Origin: RUG420 sp045642465
GTDB taxonomy: Bacteria > Bacillota > Clostridia > Oscillospirales > Acutalibacteraceae
NCBI GenBank assembly: GCA_045642465.1
Contig: JAZUIY010000016.1
Coordinates: 496,001 to 560,000 of the forward strand
Reading direction: 5' to 3'
Length of the DNA: 64,000 nucleotides
The position numbers and the translations under genes were made by a program. Of this stretch, positions 33,260 to 42,692 are shown piece after piece. The notes beneath the pieces are model-generated. The model did not search any database. It saw nothing but the letters and a program-made list of their open reading frames with translations, and was not told the origin of the DNA. Every line of letters begins with the position of its first letter. The first letter of the stretch is position 1.

Positions 33260-34492
33260 TTACTTCAAAGTAACTTTGTGATAAACCTTTTTGCCCTTCT
33301 TCACTACAATACCTTCGGTAAGTTTTGCAGCATCAAAAGCGGTAAATGGATCCGTTACTTTTGCGTCATCTACGGAAACGCCGCCCTGCTGAACAAGACG
33401 TCTGGCTTCGCCCTTGGAAGGACAAAGTCCAGCCTTCAGGAGAATATCCAAGATGGTGAGAGAACCATCATTTAAGTCATCAGCGGTCAGTTCGGTTTCC
33501 GGCATGTTATCTAAGTTACCTGCACCGGAGAACAAAGCTCTGGCAGTTTCCTGTGCCTTAGTGGCTTCTTCTTCGCCGTGAACCAACTTGGTCAGTTCGA
33601 AAGCAAGGATTTCCTTAGCGGTATTCAACTGAGCACCTTCCCAGGAGTCCATCTTGTCAATTTCTTCCAGTGGTAAGAAGGTCAGCATGCGAATGCATTT
33701 GAGAACATCTGCATCGCCCACATTACGCCAGTACTGATAGAATTCGTACGGTGTAGTCTTTTCGGGGTCAAGCCAGACAGCGCCGGACTGGGTTTTCCCC
33801 ATCTTCTTGCCTTCGGAGTTTAAGAGCAAGGTGATAGTCATAGCATAAGCGTCCTTACCCAGCTTCTTACGGATGAGTTCGGTACCGCCCAGCATATTGG
33901 ACCACTGGTCGTCCCCGCCGAACTGCATGTTACAGCCATATTCCTTATACAGATGATAGAAGTCATAAGACTGCATGATCATGTAGTTGAATTCCAGGAA
34001 AGAAAGGCCCTTTTCCATTCTCTGCTTGTAGCATTCTGCACGGAGCATGTTGTTAACAGAGAAGCAGGCACCTACATCACGGAGTACGTCAATATAGTTC
34101 AATTTCAAAAGCCAGTCTGCATTGTTGACCATAATGGCCTTGTCCGGACCAAATTCAATGAACCGTTCCATCTGCTTTTTGAAGCAATCACAGTTATGCT
34201 GAATGGTTTCGGTGGTCATCATAGAACGCATGTCGGTACGGCCGGATGGATCACCGATATGAGCAGTACCGCCGCCAATTAATACAACAGGACGGTTGCC
34301 TGCCATCTGCAAACGTTTCATGAGACAAAGCGCCATGAAATGGCCTACATGAAGAGAGTCTGCTGTTGGGTCAAAACCAATATAGAAGATGGCTTTACCA
34401 GTATTTACTAATTCTTTAATTTCGTCTTCGTCAGTTACCTGGGCAATCAAGCCACGGGCTACCAATTCGTCATAGATTTCTATGGGTCTCAT
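33260..34492 (-). CDS. tyrS: Tyrosyl-tRNA synthetase
   Basis: 410 residues, class I synthetase. HIGH-type motif HVGH at about 48-51 (DSLHVGHF), the KMSKS-type loop as KKMGKTQSG near 230, and a C-terminal S4 domain (GLCPSKGEARRLVQQGGVSVDDAKV). Start ATG 34492 after GAGGAAAGG. It has its own promoter just upstream and no T-box leader: the start lies only about 34 bp from the -10. Its codons and length are ordinary. Confidence 0.97.
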   Translation of the reverse strand: MRPIEIYDELVARGLIAQVTDEDEIKELVNTGKAIFYIGFDPTADSLHVGHFMALCLMKRLQMAGNRPVVLIGGGTAHIGDPSGRTDMRSMMTTETIQHNCDCFKKQMERFIEFGPDKAIMVNNADWLLKLNYIDVLRDVGACFSVNNMLRAECYKQRMEKGLSFLEFNYMIMQSYDFYHLYKEYGCNMQFGGDDQWSNMLGGTELIRKKLGKDAYAMTITLLLNSEGKKMGKTQSGAVWLDPEKTTPYEFYQYWRNVGDADVLKCIRMLTFLPLEEIDKMDSWEGAQLNTAKEILAFELTKLVHGEEEATKAQETARALFSGAGNLDNMPETELTADDLNDGSLTILDILLKAGLCPSKGEARRLVQQGGVSVDDAKVTDPFTAFDAAKLTEGIVVKKGKKVYHKVTLK

Positions 34493-34525
34493 CCTTTCCT
34501 CTGGCGTTTAAACAAACTGCTAAAT

Positions 34526-34554
34526 AATATAGTATTTTAAACCTGAAAAATCAA
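34526..34554 (-). promoter_or_regulatory. tyrS promoter
   Basis: Minus strand TTGATT (34549-34554), 17-bp spacer, TATATT (34526-34531), immediately after the recN stop codon. Confidence 0.65.
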
Positions 34555-34559
34555 GTAAT

Positions 34560-36233
34560 TTAAAGGTTTTTGGCGTGTTCCAGCAACTCTTTTGCTGTGG
34601 TTCGCAAAAGGTCGGTAATTTCTACGCCGCCCATGATTCTGGCAAGTTCTTCTACCCTGCCGTCTTCTTCCAGCAAATCTACCTTGGTATAGGTCTTTCC
34701 GCCCACCACGTCCTTGCTGATTTTAAAGTGGCTTTCAGCGTAAGAAGCCACCTGTGCGCTATGGGTAACGCAGATGACCTGGTGCTTCTTTGCCACCTCG
34801 TGGAGTTTGATGCCAATTTTTTCAGCGGCAGATCCGGAAACCCCAGTATCAATTTCATCAAAGATCATGGTGGCTACGTTACCTTTGTCGGACAATACAT
34901 TCTGAATGGCCAGCATAATACGGGAAAGTTCGCCGCCGGAAGCAATTTTTGCAAGAGGCTTTAAGGCTTCCCCTGGGTTCGGGCTGATGAGGAACTCAAT
35001 AACGTCCGAACCGGTTGGATTCAGTTTGCAGTGTTCAAAAGACGTGGACAGTTCTACATTTGGCATGTCCAAGAACTTCAGTTCTTCCCGCACTTTCACT
35101 TCGAATTCCGAAGCGGTGTGCACTCTTGCCAAATGTAAGGTGTTGGCCGCTTGCAACAGCGTTTCCTTCCGGCGTTCCAGTTCTGCTAACACCTCTTCCC
35201 GGTTGGAACTCAGATGCTGCAGACTGTCCAGTTCTTCTTTGGCGTTTTCCAAGTAAGACAGCATGTCCTCTTCCGTGGCGCCATATTTGGACTGCAGCTG
35301 ATGCAGGAAGTGGATGCGCTCTTCCACCATGTTTTGCTGCTCCGGACTGTAATTGGCATTGTAAAGCGCGTTTTCAATTCCGGTTTTTAAGTCCTGTAGG
35401 TTATAGGCTGCCTCATTCATGCGGGCCAGCAGTCCTGCTGCCTCCTCTCCAAATTTGGCAGGAGCCTCCAAGGCGTTGGCTGCAGCAAAACCCAGTGTAA
35501 CAGCGCCGCTATACTCTTCACCGTCAGACAGGGCCGAGAGGGCCTTCTGGAAGCCGGAAATAATCTTCTCCGAATTGCGGAAGCCTTCCCGCTGTTCTAA
35601 GAGTTTGTCATATTCCCCCAAGGTAATGCCGGCATCTTCCAGTTCTTTGATTTCAAACTGCAGATATTCTATTCTACGGTTTCGCTCCTCTACGCTGGAT
35701 TCCAGCTGTTTAAACTGGCGGTAGAGAGAGGAATAACCTTCGTATTCTTTTAGGTAGGCACTGTATTCCGGCTCCAGGCCGCCCAGTGCATCTAAGTACT
35801 TGTAATGGTATTCCGGATTCAGCAGATTTTGAGAGTCGTGCTGACCGTGGATGCTGATTAAGTTTTTCCCTAACTTTTTCAAGGTGGCAACCGTAACCGG
35901 TGTGTCATTGACCTTGCAGACATTTCTGCCGTCCAAATTGATGGTACGGGAAATGAGAAGCGTGTCATCCTCTGTTTCCGGAAGTTCTAATTCAGCCAAA
36001 ACGGCTTTTATATCAGGGCTAACCTTGGAAAATTGCGCAACAACCTTAGCACTGCTTGCATCGGTTCGGATCAGTTCCTTGGAAGTACGTTCTCCGAGCA
36101 CTGCACTCAGTGCATCAATGATGATAGATTTACCGGCACCGGTTTCCCCGCTTAACACGTTTAAACCATCAGTCAGTTCAATCCGTGCCGATTCAATAAT
36201 GGCAATGTTGTCAATACTAAGGTAGTTTAGCAA
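34560..36233 (-). CDS. recN: DNA repair protein RecN
   Basis: SMC-like ATPase acting early in double-strand-break repair. 557 residues. Walker A GETGAGKSI near residues 30-38, two long coiled-coil arms (about 150-390), and at the C-terminus the ABC signature LASGGELSRIMLAI with Walker B MIFDEIDTGVSG. The start is TTG 36233 with GGGGGATTTACC upstream. It is the last gene of the asp23/nusB-to-recN operon and follows argR by 17 bp, the standard Bacillota order. Confidence 0.97.
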   Translation of the reverse strand: MLNYLSIDNIAIIESARIELTDGLNVLSGETGAGKSIIIDALSAVLGERTSKELIRTDASSAKVVAQFSKVSPDIKAVLAELELPETEDDTLLISRTINLDGRNVCKVNDTPVTVATLKKLGKNLISIHGQHDSQNLLNPEYHYKYLDALGGLEPEYSAYLKEYEGYSSLYRQFKQLESSVEERNRRIEYLQFEIKELEDAGITLGEYDKLLEQREGFRNSEKIISGFQKALSALSDGEEYSGAVTLGFAAANALEAPAKFGEEAAGLLARMNEAAYNLQDLKTGIENALYNANYSPEQQNMVEERIHFLHQLQSKYGATEEDMLSYLENAKEELDSLQHLSSNREEVLAELERRKETLLQAANTLHLARVHTASEFEVKVREELKFLDMPNVELSTSFEHCKLNPTGSDVIEFLISPNPGEALKPLAKIASGGELSRIMLAIQNVLSDKGNVATMIFDEIDTGVSGSAAEKIGIKLHEVAKKHQVICVTHSAQVASYAESHFKISKDVVGGKTYTKVDLLEEDGRVEELARIMGGVEITDLLRTTAKELLEHAKNL

Positions 36234-36250
36234 GGTAAATCCCCCTAAGA

Positions 36251-36709
36251 TTAACCGTGAATCAAATTCTCAATGGTCTGGCAAAAAGCATCGGCCTTTT
36301 CTTCATCCCGGCAAAGCACAAAAATGGTATCGTCACCGGCAATGGTGCCCAGCAAGCCTTCAAATTTGAGTGCATCCAAAGAAGCACATGCGGCATTTGC
36401 CATGCCTGCATGAGTCTTAATAACACAAGTGTTTAAAGCGTAATCTGCGCTGATAACTGCTTCCACCAAAATACTGTTGTATTTGGCCGCATGCAGTCCG
36501 CCTTCAATTTTATTCACACTATAAACAGATTTGCCGTTGGGACCAATCCGCTTAATCAGTTTCAGTTCCTTAATGTCTCTGGAAACGGTAGCCTGGGTGA
36601 CTTCGTAACCATATTTCTTTAATCCCTGAATTAATTCGTCCTGGGTTGAAATAGACTGCTGTTCAATGAGAGATAAAATCAAATTTTGACGTTCTTTTCT
36701 AACAGTCAT
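36251..36709 (-). CDS. argR: Arginine repressor ArgR
   Basis: 152 residues. The N-terminal winged helix (RQNLILSLIEQQSISTQDELIQGLKKYGYEVTQATVSRDIKEL) and the C-terminal hexamerisation/arginine-binding domain (VIKTHAGMANAACASLDAL, then GLLGTIAGDDTIFVLC) are complete. Its expected targets include the argC promoter about 3 kb away. Start ATG 36709, 2 bp after nadK. In this lineage, as in Bacillus, it is embedded in the recN operon. Confidence 0.96.
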   Translation of the reverse strand: MTVRKERQNLILSLIEQQSISTQDELIQGLKKYGYEVTQATVSRDIKELKLIKRIGPNGKSVYSVNKIEGGLHAAKYNSILVEAVISADYALNTCVIKTHAGMANAACASLDALKFEGLLGTIAGDDTIFVLCRDEEKADAFCQTIENLIHG

Positions 36710-36711
36710 AA

Positions 36712-37575
36712 TTAACCCTCCGCACTGGACATCTTCTTTTTCATAATTTCAAAGAAGTTATCCGATTTAATACGAATGAAGTTTGCATAACGCAGGGACT
36801 TATAAATTTTAATAACGTCACCCTTTTGTAATTCAATGGATGGTTCCCCGTCTACAGAAAGCAAAAGGTCAGTATACGTTGCTTTCTCTGACATGGTCAG
36901 GGTCAGGTAGTCTTCCGACTCAAATACGATTGGCCGGTTCAGCAGAGAATGGGGGCAAATAGGAGTGACTACAATGGCATTCAAGGCCGGATTGATGATA
37001 GGGCCCCCTGCAGAAAGGGTGTATGCAGAAGATCCGGTTGGTGTAGAAACAATGATACCGTCTGCATGGTAAGACATGATGAATTTTCCATTACAGTTCA
37101 GGTCAATGTCACACATCCGCATGTCAATACCACGGGCTACTACAACATCGTTAATAACATGGTTGGTGTAGATTTCTTCGTCGTCCCGGTAAACACAGAC
37201 TTCTAAAATCATTCTGTGGTCTTCGGTAAAGTTTCCATCAATCAAGTTCTTTAATAAAGGCAATTCGTCTGCTTCCAGGCCTGCCATAAAAGCAAGGCGT
37301 CCGGCATTAATACAAAGGATTGGCTTCATGTAGTCAACAATAGACTTTGCAGCTGCCAGCATGGAGCCGTCCCCACCGACGGAAATAACTGCATCGCACC
37401 ACATGATGAGGTCTTCAAACTCCATAAATGTGGCATTGGGAATGCTGTCTTCCAATTCTTTGTCTGCACTCAGAAAAGCATATTCTGTTTCATAAACGCT
37501 GAGCCACTTGCAAATATCTTTCGTGACATTCTTGGCGTTCAAGCGGGATAAATTCGGAATAATTGCAATTTTCAT
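36712..37575 (-). CDS. nadK: NAD kinase
   Basis: ATP-dependent phosphorylation of NAD to NADP. 287 residues. GGDGSMLAA near residue 67-75 is the nucleotide-binding GGDGT-type motif; NHVINDVV (NE/D motif) and TPTGSSAYTLSAGGPI are the other signature blocks. The ATG at 37575 immediately follows the tlyA stop (TAA-ATG), so translation is coupled. Confidence 0.96.
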   Translation of the reverse strand: MKIAIIPNLSRLNAKNVTKDICKWLSVYETEYAFLSADKELEDSIPNATFMEFEDLIMWCDAVISVGGDGSMLAAAKSIVDYMKPILCINAGRLAFMAGLEADELPLLKNLIDGNFTEDHRMILEVCVYRDDEEIYTNHVINDVVVARGIDMRMCDIDLNCNGKFIMSYHADGIIVSTPTGSSAYTLSAGGPIINPALNAIVVTPICPHSLLNRPIVFESEDYLTLTMSEKATYTDLLLSVDGEPSIELQKGDVIKIYKSLRYANFIRIKSDNFFEIMKKKMSSAEG

Positions 37576-38400
37576 TTATTTTGTATCTCCATTTCCATTT
37601 AAAACGTCATGGGATTGCTGCGCTAATTCTGTTGCATCTACCTCTGCTTTGTTTTCTGGCGATTCGGTCTTTTCCAAGTAGATGAGATATTCAATATTTC
37701 CTTCCGGCCCCTTGATTGGTGAGAAGGTTAAGCCTAAAACGGTAAAGCCGTTTTCTAAGGCAAACCGGGTAATGGTTTCCACCACTTCGGCATGGACACT
37801 CAGGTCCCGTACCACGCCTTTCTTGCCTACCTTCTCCTTCCCTGCCTCAAACTGTGGCTTAATAAGGCAAACCGCTTGACCGGCGTCACAGAGACGCTGA
37901 CGGAGCACTGGGAGGATAATTTTCAGAGAGATAAAAGAAACGTCAACACTGGCAAAGTCAATTGGCTCTGGAATTTCCGCTTCGGTGACATAACGGAAGT
38001 TGGTCCGTTCCAAATTCACAACGCGGTCATCGGAACGCAGTTTCCAAGCCAACTGTCCGTAGCCTACGTCAATGGCATAGACTTTTACGGCACCGTTCTG
38101 CAGCATGCAGTCGGTAAAACCGCCGGTGGAAGCACCAATGTCCATACAGGTCTTGCCTTCCAAGGTCAGACCCCAGGTTTCCATGGCTTTGGCCAGTTTG
38201 TAGCCCCCTCTGGAAACATATGGCATCTTGCTGCCACGGACTTCAATTTTGTCATCCGGTTTAATTGGTGCACCGGCCTTCAATTCTTTCTGACCGTTGA
38301 CGTATACCTGACCGGCCATAATTAAAGCCTTGGCTTTTTCTCTACTGTCTGTGTGGCCTTCTTCGAAGACTACCAGGTCCAGTCGTTTCTTTTCACTCAA
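37576..38400 (-). CDS. tlyA: rRNA 2'-O-methyltransferase TlyA family
   Basis: 274 residues: N-terminal S4 domain (KRLDLVVFEEGHTDSREKAKALIMAGQVYVNGQ), then an FtsJ-type methyltransferase domain with the SAM motif MDIGASTGGFTDCML near residues 81-95. Lys/Asp/Lys/Glu catalytic-type residues are spread as expected. TlyA of Mycobacterium methylates 16S and 23S rRNA cytidines. It lies 1 bp after dxs, and this position in the xse-dxs-argR operon is conserved in Bacillota. Confidence 0.93.
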   Translation of the reverse strand: MSEKKRLDLVVFEEGHTDSREKAKALIMAGQVYVNGQKELKAGAPIKPDDKIEVRGSKMPYVSRGGYKLAKAMETWGLTLEGKTCMDIGASTGGFTDCMLQNGAVKVYAIDVGYGQLAWKLRSDDRVVNLERTNFRYVTEAEIPEPIDFASVDVSFISLKIILPVLRQRLCDAGQAVCLIKPQFEAGKEKVGKKGVVRDLSVHAEVVETITRFALENGFTVLGLTFSPIKGPEGNIEYLIYLEKTESPENKAEVDATELAQQSHDVLNGNGDTK

Positions 38401-38401
38401 G

Positions 38402-40267
38402 TTAATTCACTCTCTTTAGAATTTCTTCTTTCATGGAGTCCTTATCCAAATGGAACTCCTGCAGTAAAACTGATACCGGAGCGTGGTGCACATAGGTATT
38501 GTCTACTGCAAAGGATTTGTAATTGCCGCTAAAGTTTTTCTTCATGAGTCGGGAAGCGTAGCTTTCACAGATACCGCCACTCTTTGCCCCTTCTTCATAG
38601 AAGAGTACTTCTTTGCAGTTCATAACTTCGTCTACCGCATCCAGGTTGATTGGCCAAATGCGGTTCATTTTAATAACCTTTACGTCTATGCCGTGTTCTT
38701 CCTTCACTTCTTCTGCAGCCTTTATAGCGTTACTGAAGAGTTGACCGTAAGTAACAAGGGCAATGGAGGCCTTCGGGTCCCCAAAGACATCAAAGTCTTT
38801 GCGGCTGGCGTGGAAGCCCTCCGGCAGGTAGCCTTCCTGGCCTCTCGGATAACGGACAGCCACCACATTGCCGTCCTCATAAATGGCACGGCGAAGATAT
38901 AAGTTCAGGCCCTCATAGGAGGCCGGAGAATAAATAACAGTATTCGGAATGGTACGTAAGAAGCTGACGTCAAAAATGCCCTGATGGCTTCGTCCGTCAT
39001 CCCCTACAAATCCGGCACGGTCAATGGCGAAAACCACTTTCTGGTTCTGCATGGCTACGTCATGACTGATTTCGTCATAGGCCCGCTGCAGGAAGGTGGA
39101 ATAAATGGCATAGACCGGAACCACACCGCCTTTGGCCAAGCCACCGGCAAAGGTAGCGCCAAATTCTTCTGCAATACCCACGTCGAAGAACCGATCCGGG
39201 AAGATTTTAGCAAACTCTTCCAAGCCGGTGCCCAGACCCATGGCTGCGGTAATGGCACAGACATTGTGGTCTTTAGAACAGATATCTATCATGTCTTTGC
39301 CAAATTCGGCGGAGAAGTCGGTTTTGGCTGCGGCCTTCTTTTGGCCGGTGAATTTATTGAAGTTGGAAATCCCGTGGAACTTGTCCGGGTTCTTTTCTGC
39401 GAATTCGTACCCTTTCCCTTTGGTGGTAGAAATATGCAGCAAAACCGGTTCCGTAATGGTTTTGGCAGCCTCCAATGCGGCACAAAGGGCATTGATGTCA
39501 TGGCCGTCAATTGGGCCCATGTAGGCAAAGCCCATGTTTTCAAACATAGTACTGGAATAAAGCGCACCTTTCATACGGCGCTTCACCTTAATAATGAGGC
39601 TGACCAGTTTGCTGCCCACGACTGGAATCCCGTTCAGCAAATCCTTAATGCTGTCTTTTAAAGCATAGTAATTCGGATGGGTACGGATTTTGGCTAGGTA
39701 TTTGGCCATGGCCCCTACGTTGCGGGAAATGGACATTTCGTTGTCGTTGAGAATGACAATTAAGTTGTTGTCCTCGTGACCAGCATTATTGAGAGCTTCA
39801 TAAACCAGTCCGCCGCTAAAGGAACCGTCTCCAATAATGGCAATGGTATAAGAGTCGTCCCCCTGCAGTTTCTTAGCACAGGAGAGACCATAGGCAGCAG
39901 CAATAGAGGTGCCGCTGTGTCCGGCTGCAAAAACATCGTGTTCCGATTCCTCCGGATTCGGGAAACCGGAAAGCCCGCCATTCTGACGAATGGTATGGAA
40001 CTGATCCTTACGGCCGGTTAAAAGTTTATGGGTATAACATTGATGCCCTACGTCCCAGACAAAGGAATCCTTCGGGGAATCAAAGGTTTTATGCAGCGCC
40101 AAAGTCAATTCCACAACCCCTAAGTTAGAGGCCAAATGACCGCCGGTTTCGGAAACCGTGGAAATTAAGGTTTCCCGGACTTCCCCTGCCAGCTGTTCCA
40201 TTTGTTCCTTGGAAAAATTCTTCAGTTGACTTGGCGTCTGGATACTGTCTAGTAAAGGTGTGTTCAT
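38402..40267 (-). CDS. dxs: 1-deoxy-D-xylulose-5-phosphate synthase
   Basis: First step of the methylerythritol phosphate route to isoprenoids, from pyruvate and glyceraldehyde 3-phosphate, using thiamine diphosphate. 621 residues. The ThDP motif IIGDGSFSGGLVYEALNNAG is near residues 148-167, the histidine motif DVGHQCYTHKLLTGR near 72-86, and the transketolase C-terminal DRAGFVGDDGRSHQG block near 425. Start ATG 40267 after GAAGGATAATCA. It follows xseB by only 3 bp. The geranyl/farnesyl diphosphate synthase gene ispA that normally sits between xseB and dxs is absent. Confidence 0.97.
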   Translation of the reverse strand: MNTPLLDSIQTPSQLKNFSKEQMEQLAGEVRETLISTVSETGGHLASNLGVVELTLALHKTFDSPKDSFVWDVGHQCYTHKLLTGRKDQFHTIRQNGGLSGFPNPEESEHDVFAAGHSGTSIAAAYGLSCAKKLQGDDSYTIAIIGDGSFSGGLVYEALNNAGHEDNNLIVILNDNEMSISRNVGAMAKYLAKIRTHPNYYALKDSIKDLLNGIPVVGSKLVSLIIKVKRRMKGALYSSTMFENMGFAYMGPIDGHDINALCAALEAAKTITEPVLLHISTTKGKGYEFAEKNPDKFHGISNFNKFTGQKKAAAKTDFSAEFGKDMIDICSKDHNVCAITAAMGLGTGLEEFAKIFPDRFFDVGIAEEFGATFAGGLAKGGVVPVYAIYSTFLQRAYDEISHDVAMQNQKVVFAIDRAGFVGDDGRSHQGIFDVSFLRTIPNTVIYSPASYEGLNLYLRRAIYEDGNVVAVRYPRGQEGYLPEGFHASRKDFDVFGDPKASIALVTYGQLFSNAIKAAEEVKEEHGIDVKVIKMNRIWPINLDAVDEVMNCKEVLFYEEGAKSGGICESYASRLMKKNFSGNYKSFAVDNTYVHHAPVSVLLQEFHLDKDSMKEEILKRVN

Positions 40268-40270
40268 TGA

Positions 40271-40462
40271 TTATCCTTCAGTAGTTTCTAATTTTGTAAT
40301 CTTCAGTTCTGCTTCGTCCAACGTCTTGTTGCAGAACGCAGCCATTTTGGTGCCTTCTTCAAAGAGCTTCAAAGAGTCATCTAAGTTTAAGTCACCTTTT
40401 TCCAAAGCGGCTACAATTTCTTCCAGGCGTTTCATAGCCTGTTCATAAGTTAATTCAGCCAT
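40271..40462 (-). CDS. xseB: Exodeoxyribonuclease VII small subunit
   Basis: 63 residues, entirely helical. The family signature TYEQAMKRLEEIVAALEKGDLNLDDSLKLFEEG is present. It binds the large subunit XseA, encoded 3 bp upstream, to make the ssDNA exonuclease. Start 40462 after AAAGGAGTAAGCT. Confidence 0.95.
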   Translation of the reverse strand: MAELTYEQAMKRLEEIVAALEKGDLNLDDSLKLFEEGTKMAAFCNKTLDEAELKITKLETTEG

Positions 40463-40465
40463 AGC

Positions 40466-41680
40466 TTACTCCTTTTCGGTTGCAGTTACGGTACAGTGAA
40501 TGGTACCGTCGGATACCCGGATGTTCAGGGCATCTTGTTCTTTCACGCTGTCCACTTTCTGAACCACTTTTCCGCCAGCATCAAAGGTTAAACTGTAGCC
40601 TCGGGAAAGGACTTTCAAAGGGGCAATTGCGTCTAATTTTCCTGCGAATAAAGAAAGTTTATTTCGTTCCGTAGCCAGGGTAACGTCCACCATGGAATGG
40701 TTCATGCGTTCTTCCAAAGCGTCTAACTTTAAACGGCGCTCATTGACCAAAGATTGCATGCTCTTTAATACGTTACTATTTGCCAGGCTGGCTACTTTGG
40801 TGCGGTTATTTACAATGCGCTCTTTCAGGCGGGTTCTGAGCCTGGAAAGAAGCAGTAAATTCTTTTCGTATTCTTCCCTGGCATCCGGCGTACACAGTTC
40901 TGCGGCAGCAGACGGTGTTGGTGCGCGGAGGTCGGCTACGAAGTCAATCATGGTAAAGTCGGTTTCGTGTCCTACTCCGGAAACCAGAGGCGTCTTTAAG
41001 TCAAAGACCGTGCGGGCTACTTGTTCGTCGTTGAAGCACCAAAGGTCTTCCAGCGAACCGCCGCCACGGGCTGCAATAATGACATCCACATTGGCTTCGT
41101 CCAGTGCTCGGAGCGCCCTGCAGATTTGTGGTGGTGCCTGGTCCCCTTGTACCAAGGTTTCGGCTAACACCACCTCGGCCAAAGGCCAACGTCTTCTCAA
41201 AACATTTTGAATATCTTGGAAGGCCGCTGCGGTTGGCGATGTACAAACCCCAATCCGTTTTGGATATACCGGAATTTGCTTTTTATACCGAGGATCAAAG
41301 AGCCCTTCTTTCCCCAGCTTTTCTTTCAACTGTTCAAAGGCCAGGTTTAAAGATCCTAAGCCGTCCGGCTGCATGTTATCAATAATGAATTGATAATTCC
41401 CACCTTGAAGATACACACTGACGGAGCCAAAGCAGATGACCTTCATGCCGTCTTCCGGCATAAACTGCATCCGCATGTTGCTGCCCCGGAACATAACTGC
41501 CCGCATGGCAGTGTCCTTGTCCTTTAAGGTAAAGTACCAATGACCGTTGCGGGAAGCCGTAAAGTTGGAGATTTCACCGGTAACAAACACGTGCTGCAGG
41601 TGATAATCCCCTTCCAAGAGGGATTTGATATAGGTATTCAGTTGTCCTACAGTCAGTACCTGAGGGGTTACACTTTCCAT
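40466..41680 (-). CDS. xseA: Exodeoxyribonuclease VII large subunit
   Basis: 404 residues. N-terminal OB fold (VFVTGEISNFTASRNGHWYFTLKDKDTAM), the central catalytic region with CTSPTAAAFQDI, AARGGGSLEDLWCFN and GVGHETDFTMIDFVADLRAPTPSAAAE, then a coiled-coil C-terminus that binds XseB. The ATG at 41680 is preferred to a GTG four codons upstream because GAGG lies 6 nt before it. It lies 16 bp after the TsaD-like gene. Confidence 0.96.
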   Translation of the reverse strand: MESVTPQVLTVGQLNTYIKSLLEGDYHLQHVFVTGEISNFTASRNGHWYFTLKDKDTAMRAVMFRGSNMRMQFMPEDGMKVICFGSVSVYLQGGNYQFIIDNMQPDGLGSLNLAFEQLKEKLGKEGLFDPRYKKQIPVYPKRIGVCTSPTAAAFQDIQNVLRRRWPLAEVVLAETLVQGDQAPPQICRALRALDEANVDVIIAARGGGSLEDLWCFNDEQVARTVFDLKTPLVSGVGHETDFTMIDFVADLRAPTPSAAAELCTPDAREEYEKNLLLLSRLRTRLKERIVNNRTKVASLANSNVLKSMQSLVNERRLKLDALEERMNHSMVDVTLATERNKLSLFAGKLDAIAPLKVLSRGYSLTFDAGGKVVQKVDSVKEQDALNIRVSDGTIHCTVTATEKE

Positions 41681-41696
41681 AGGAAACCTCACTTTC

Positions 41697-42692
41697 TTAC
41701 AGTGGAAGGGATTCTTCCGGGTAGGTATTAAAACTTAAGGCAGTTAGCACGGCAACACCTGCGGCATTGTCGGCAGAATACTTCGGTTCTGCAAAGCTAC
41801 ACGGGAACTTCTTTAAGAAGTCTTCCCGGATGATGCCATTGGACATGACACCGCCGGAAAATACAATGTGTAACTCCGGATAAGTAACCCGCAATGCTTC
41901 TGCCATGGCAGCCAAAGAAGCTTCTACATACTTTAACGCGAATAAAGCAATATCTTCCTTCGCTTCCCCGACTTCAAACATCTGTTTGCATTTATTTTCC
42001 ACACCGGAAAGGCTACAGTCTAAGCCCTTCATGGATGGATTAATTTGATATTCTTTCTTGGAGGTTTTGGCCAGCTGCTCCAAAGCAGGGCCGGCAGGAA
42101 ACGGTAAACCCAACATGACGCCCACCCGGTCTATTGCCATTCCGGCTTTTAAGTCAGAAGAGGTACCCAGTAAGGTAGCCTCAATAGGACTGTCTTTTCC
42201 CGGATTTACCAGCAGGCTTTCTGTGGTACCGCCGCTGACATGAAAAGCAAGGAACGGCTGACCTACTAAGTCCAGTTTTCCTGCAGAATACAAAGCGGCA
42301 GCCACATGGCCTTCCTGATGGGAGAACTCATAGAGAGGAACCCCGAGGGTTTTTGCAATGCTTCGGGCCGTATTGTAACCTACGGTAAAGCATGGCATAT
42401 AGGAGCCCTCTACCCGTCTCGGTTTGGTGGAAACCCCTACGGCCGAAAGAAGAGACCCGATGGATGCGTCAGCATCTAAGCCGTTTGCTTCTTTGTATTG
42501 CTCGAGCACCTGGTTCAGCAAGGTGTGGAGCCGGGCGGTGTGGTGGAATACTGCATCGCTCTGACGGATGCCTTTTTCCCCTTCCTTTACCGGCAGCAAC
42601 TGCTTCTCCATGTACACCTTCCCGGCAGCGTCGTCATACAGCGCAACAGAGGTGGTGTAATTGCTGGTATCAAAGCTTAAAAATAATCCCAT
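41697..42692 (-). CDS. TsaD/Kae1-family paralogue (O-sialoglycoprotein endopeptidase-like)
   Basis: 331 residues with the ASKHA fold. It starts LFLSFDTSNYTTSVAL, has the HxEGH metal motif in SHQEGHVAAAL near residue 128, the HVSGGTTES phosphate loop near 156 and FSGGVMSNGIIRE near 280. The surroundings and some motifs differ from canonical TsaD (which has HHMEGH and LVSGGHTxL: here Thr replaces the His), so this is likely a second, Clostridia-type paralogue in the nusB-xseA operon rather than the t6A enzyme. Its function is unknown. It overlaps the nusB stop by one base. Confidence 0.8.
   Translation of the reverse strand: MGLFLSFDTSNYTTSVALYDDAAGKVYMEKQLLPVKEGEKGIRQSDAVFHHTARLHTLLNQVLEQYKEANGLDADASIGSLLSAVGVSTKPRRVEGSYMPCFTVGYNTARSIAKTLGVPLYEFSHQEGHVAAALYSAGKLDLVGQPFLAFHVSGGTTESLLVNPGKDSPIEATLLGTSSDLKAGMAIDRVGVMLGLPFPAGPALEQLAKTSKKEYQINPSMKGLDCSLSGVENKCKQMFEVGEAKEDIALFALKYVEASLAAMAEALRVTYPELHIVFSGGVMSNGIIREDFLKKFPCSFAEPKYSADNAAGVAVLTALSFNTYPEESLPL

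Noticed and set aside
33260..34559. T-box leader before tyrS
   Set aside because: Only about 67 bp separate tyrS from recN and the promoter lies within them, leaving no space for a T-box structure.
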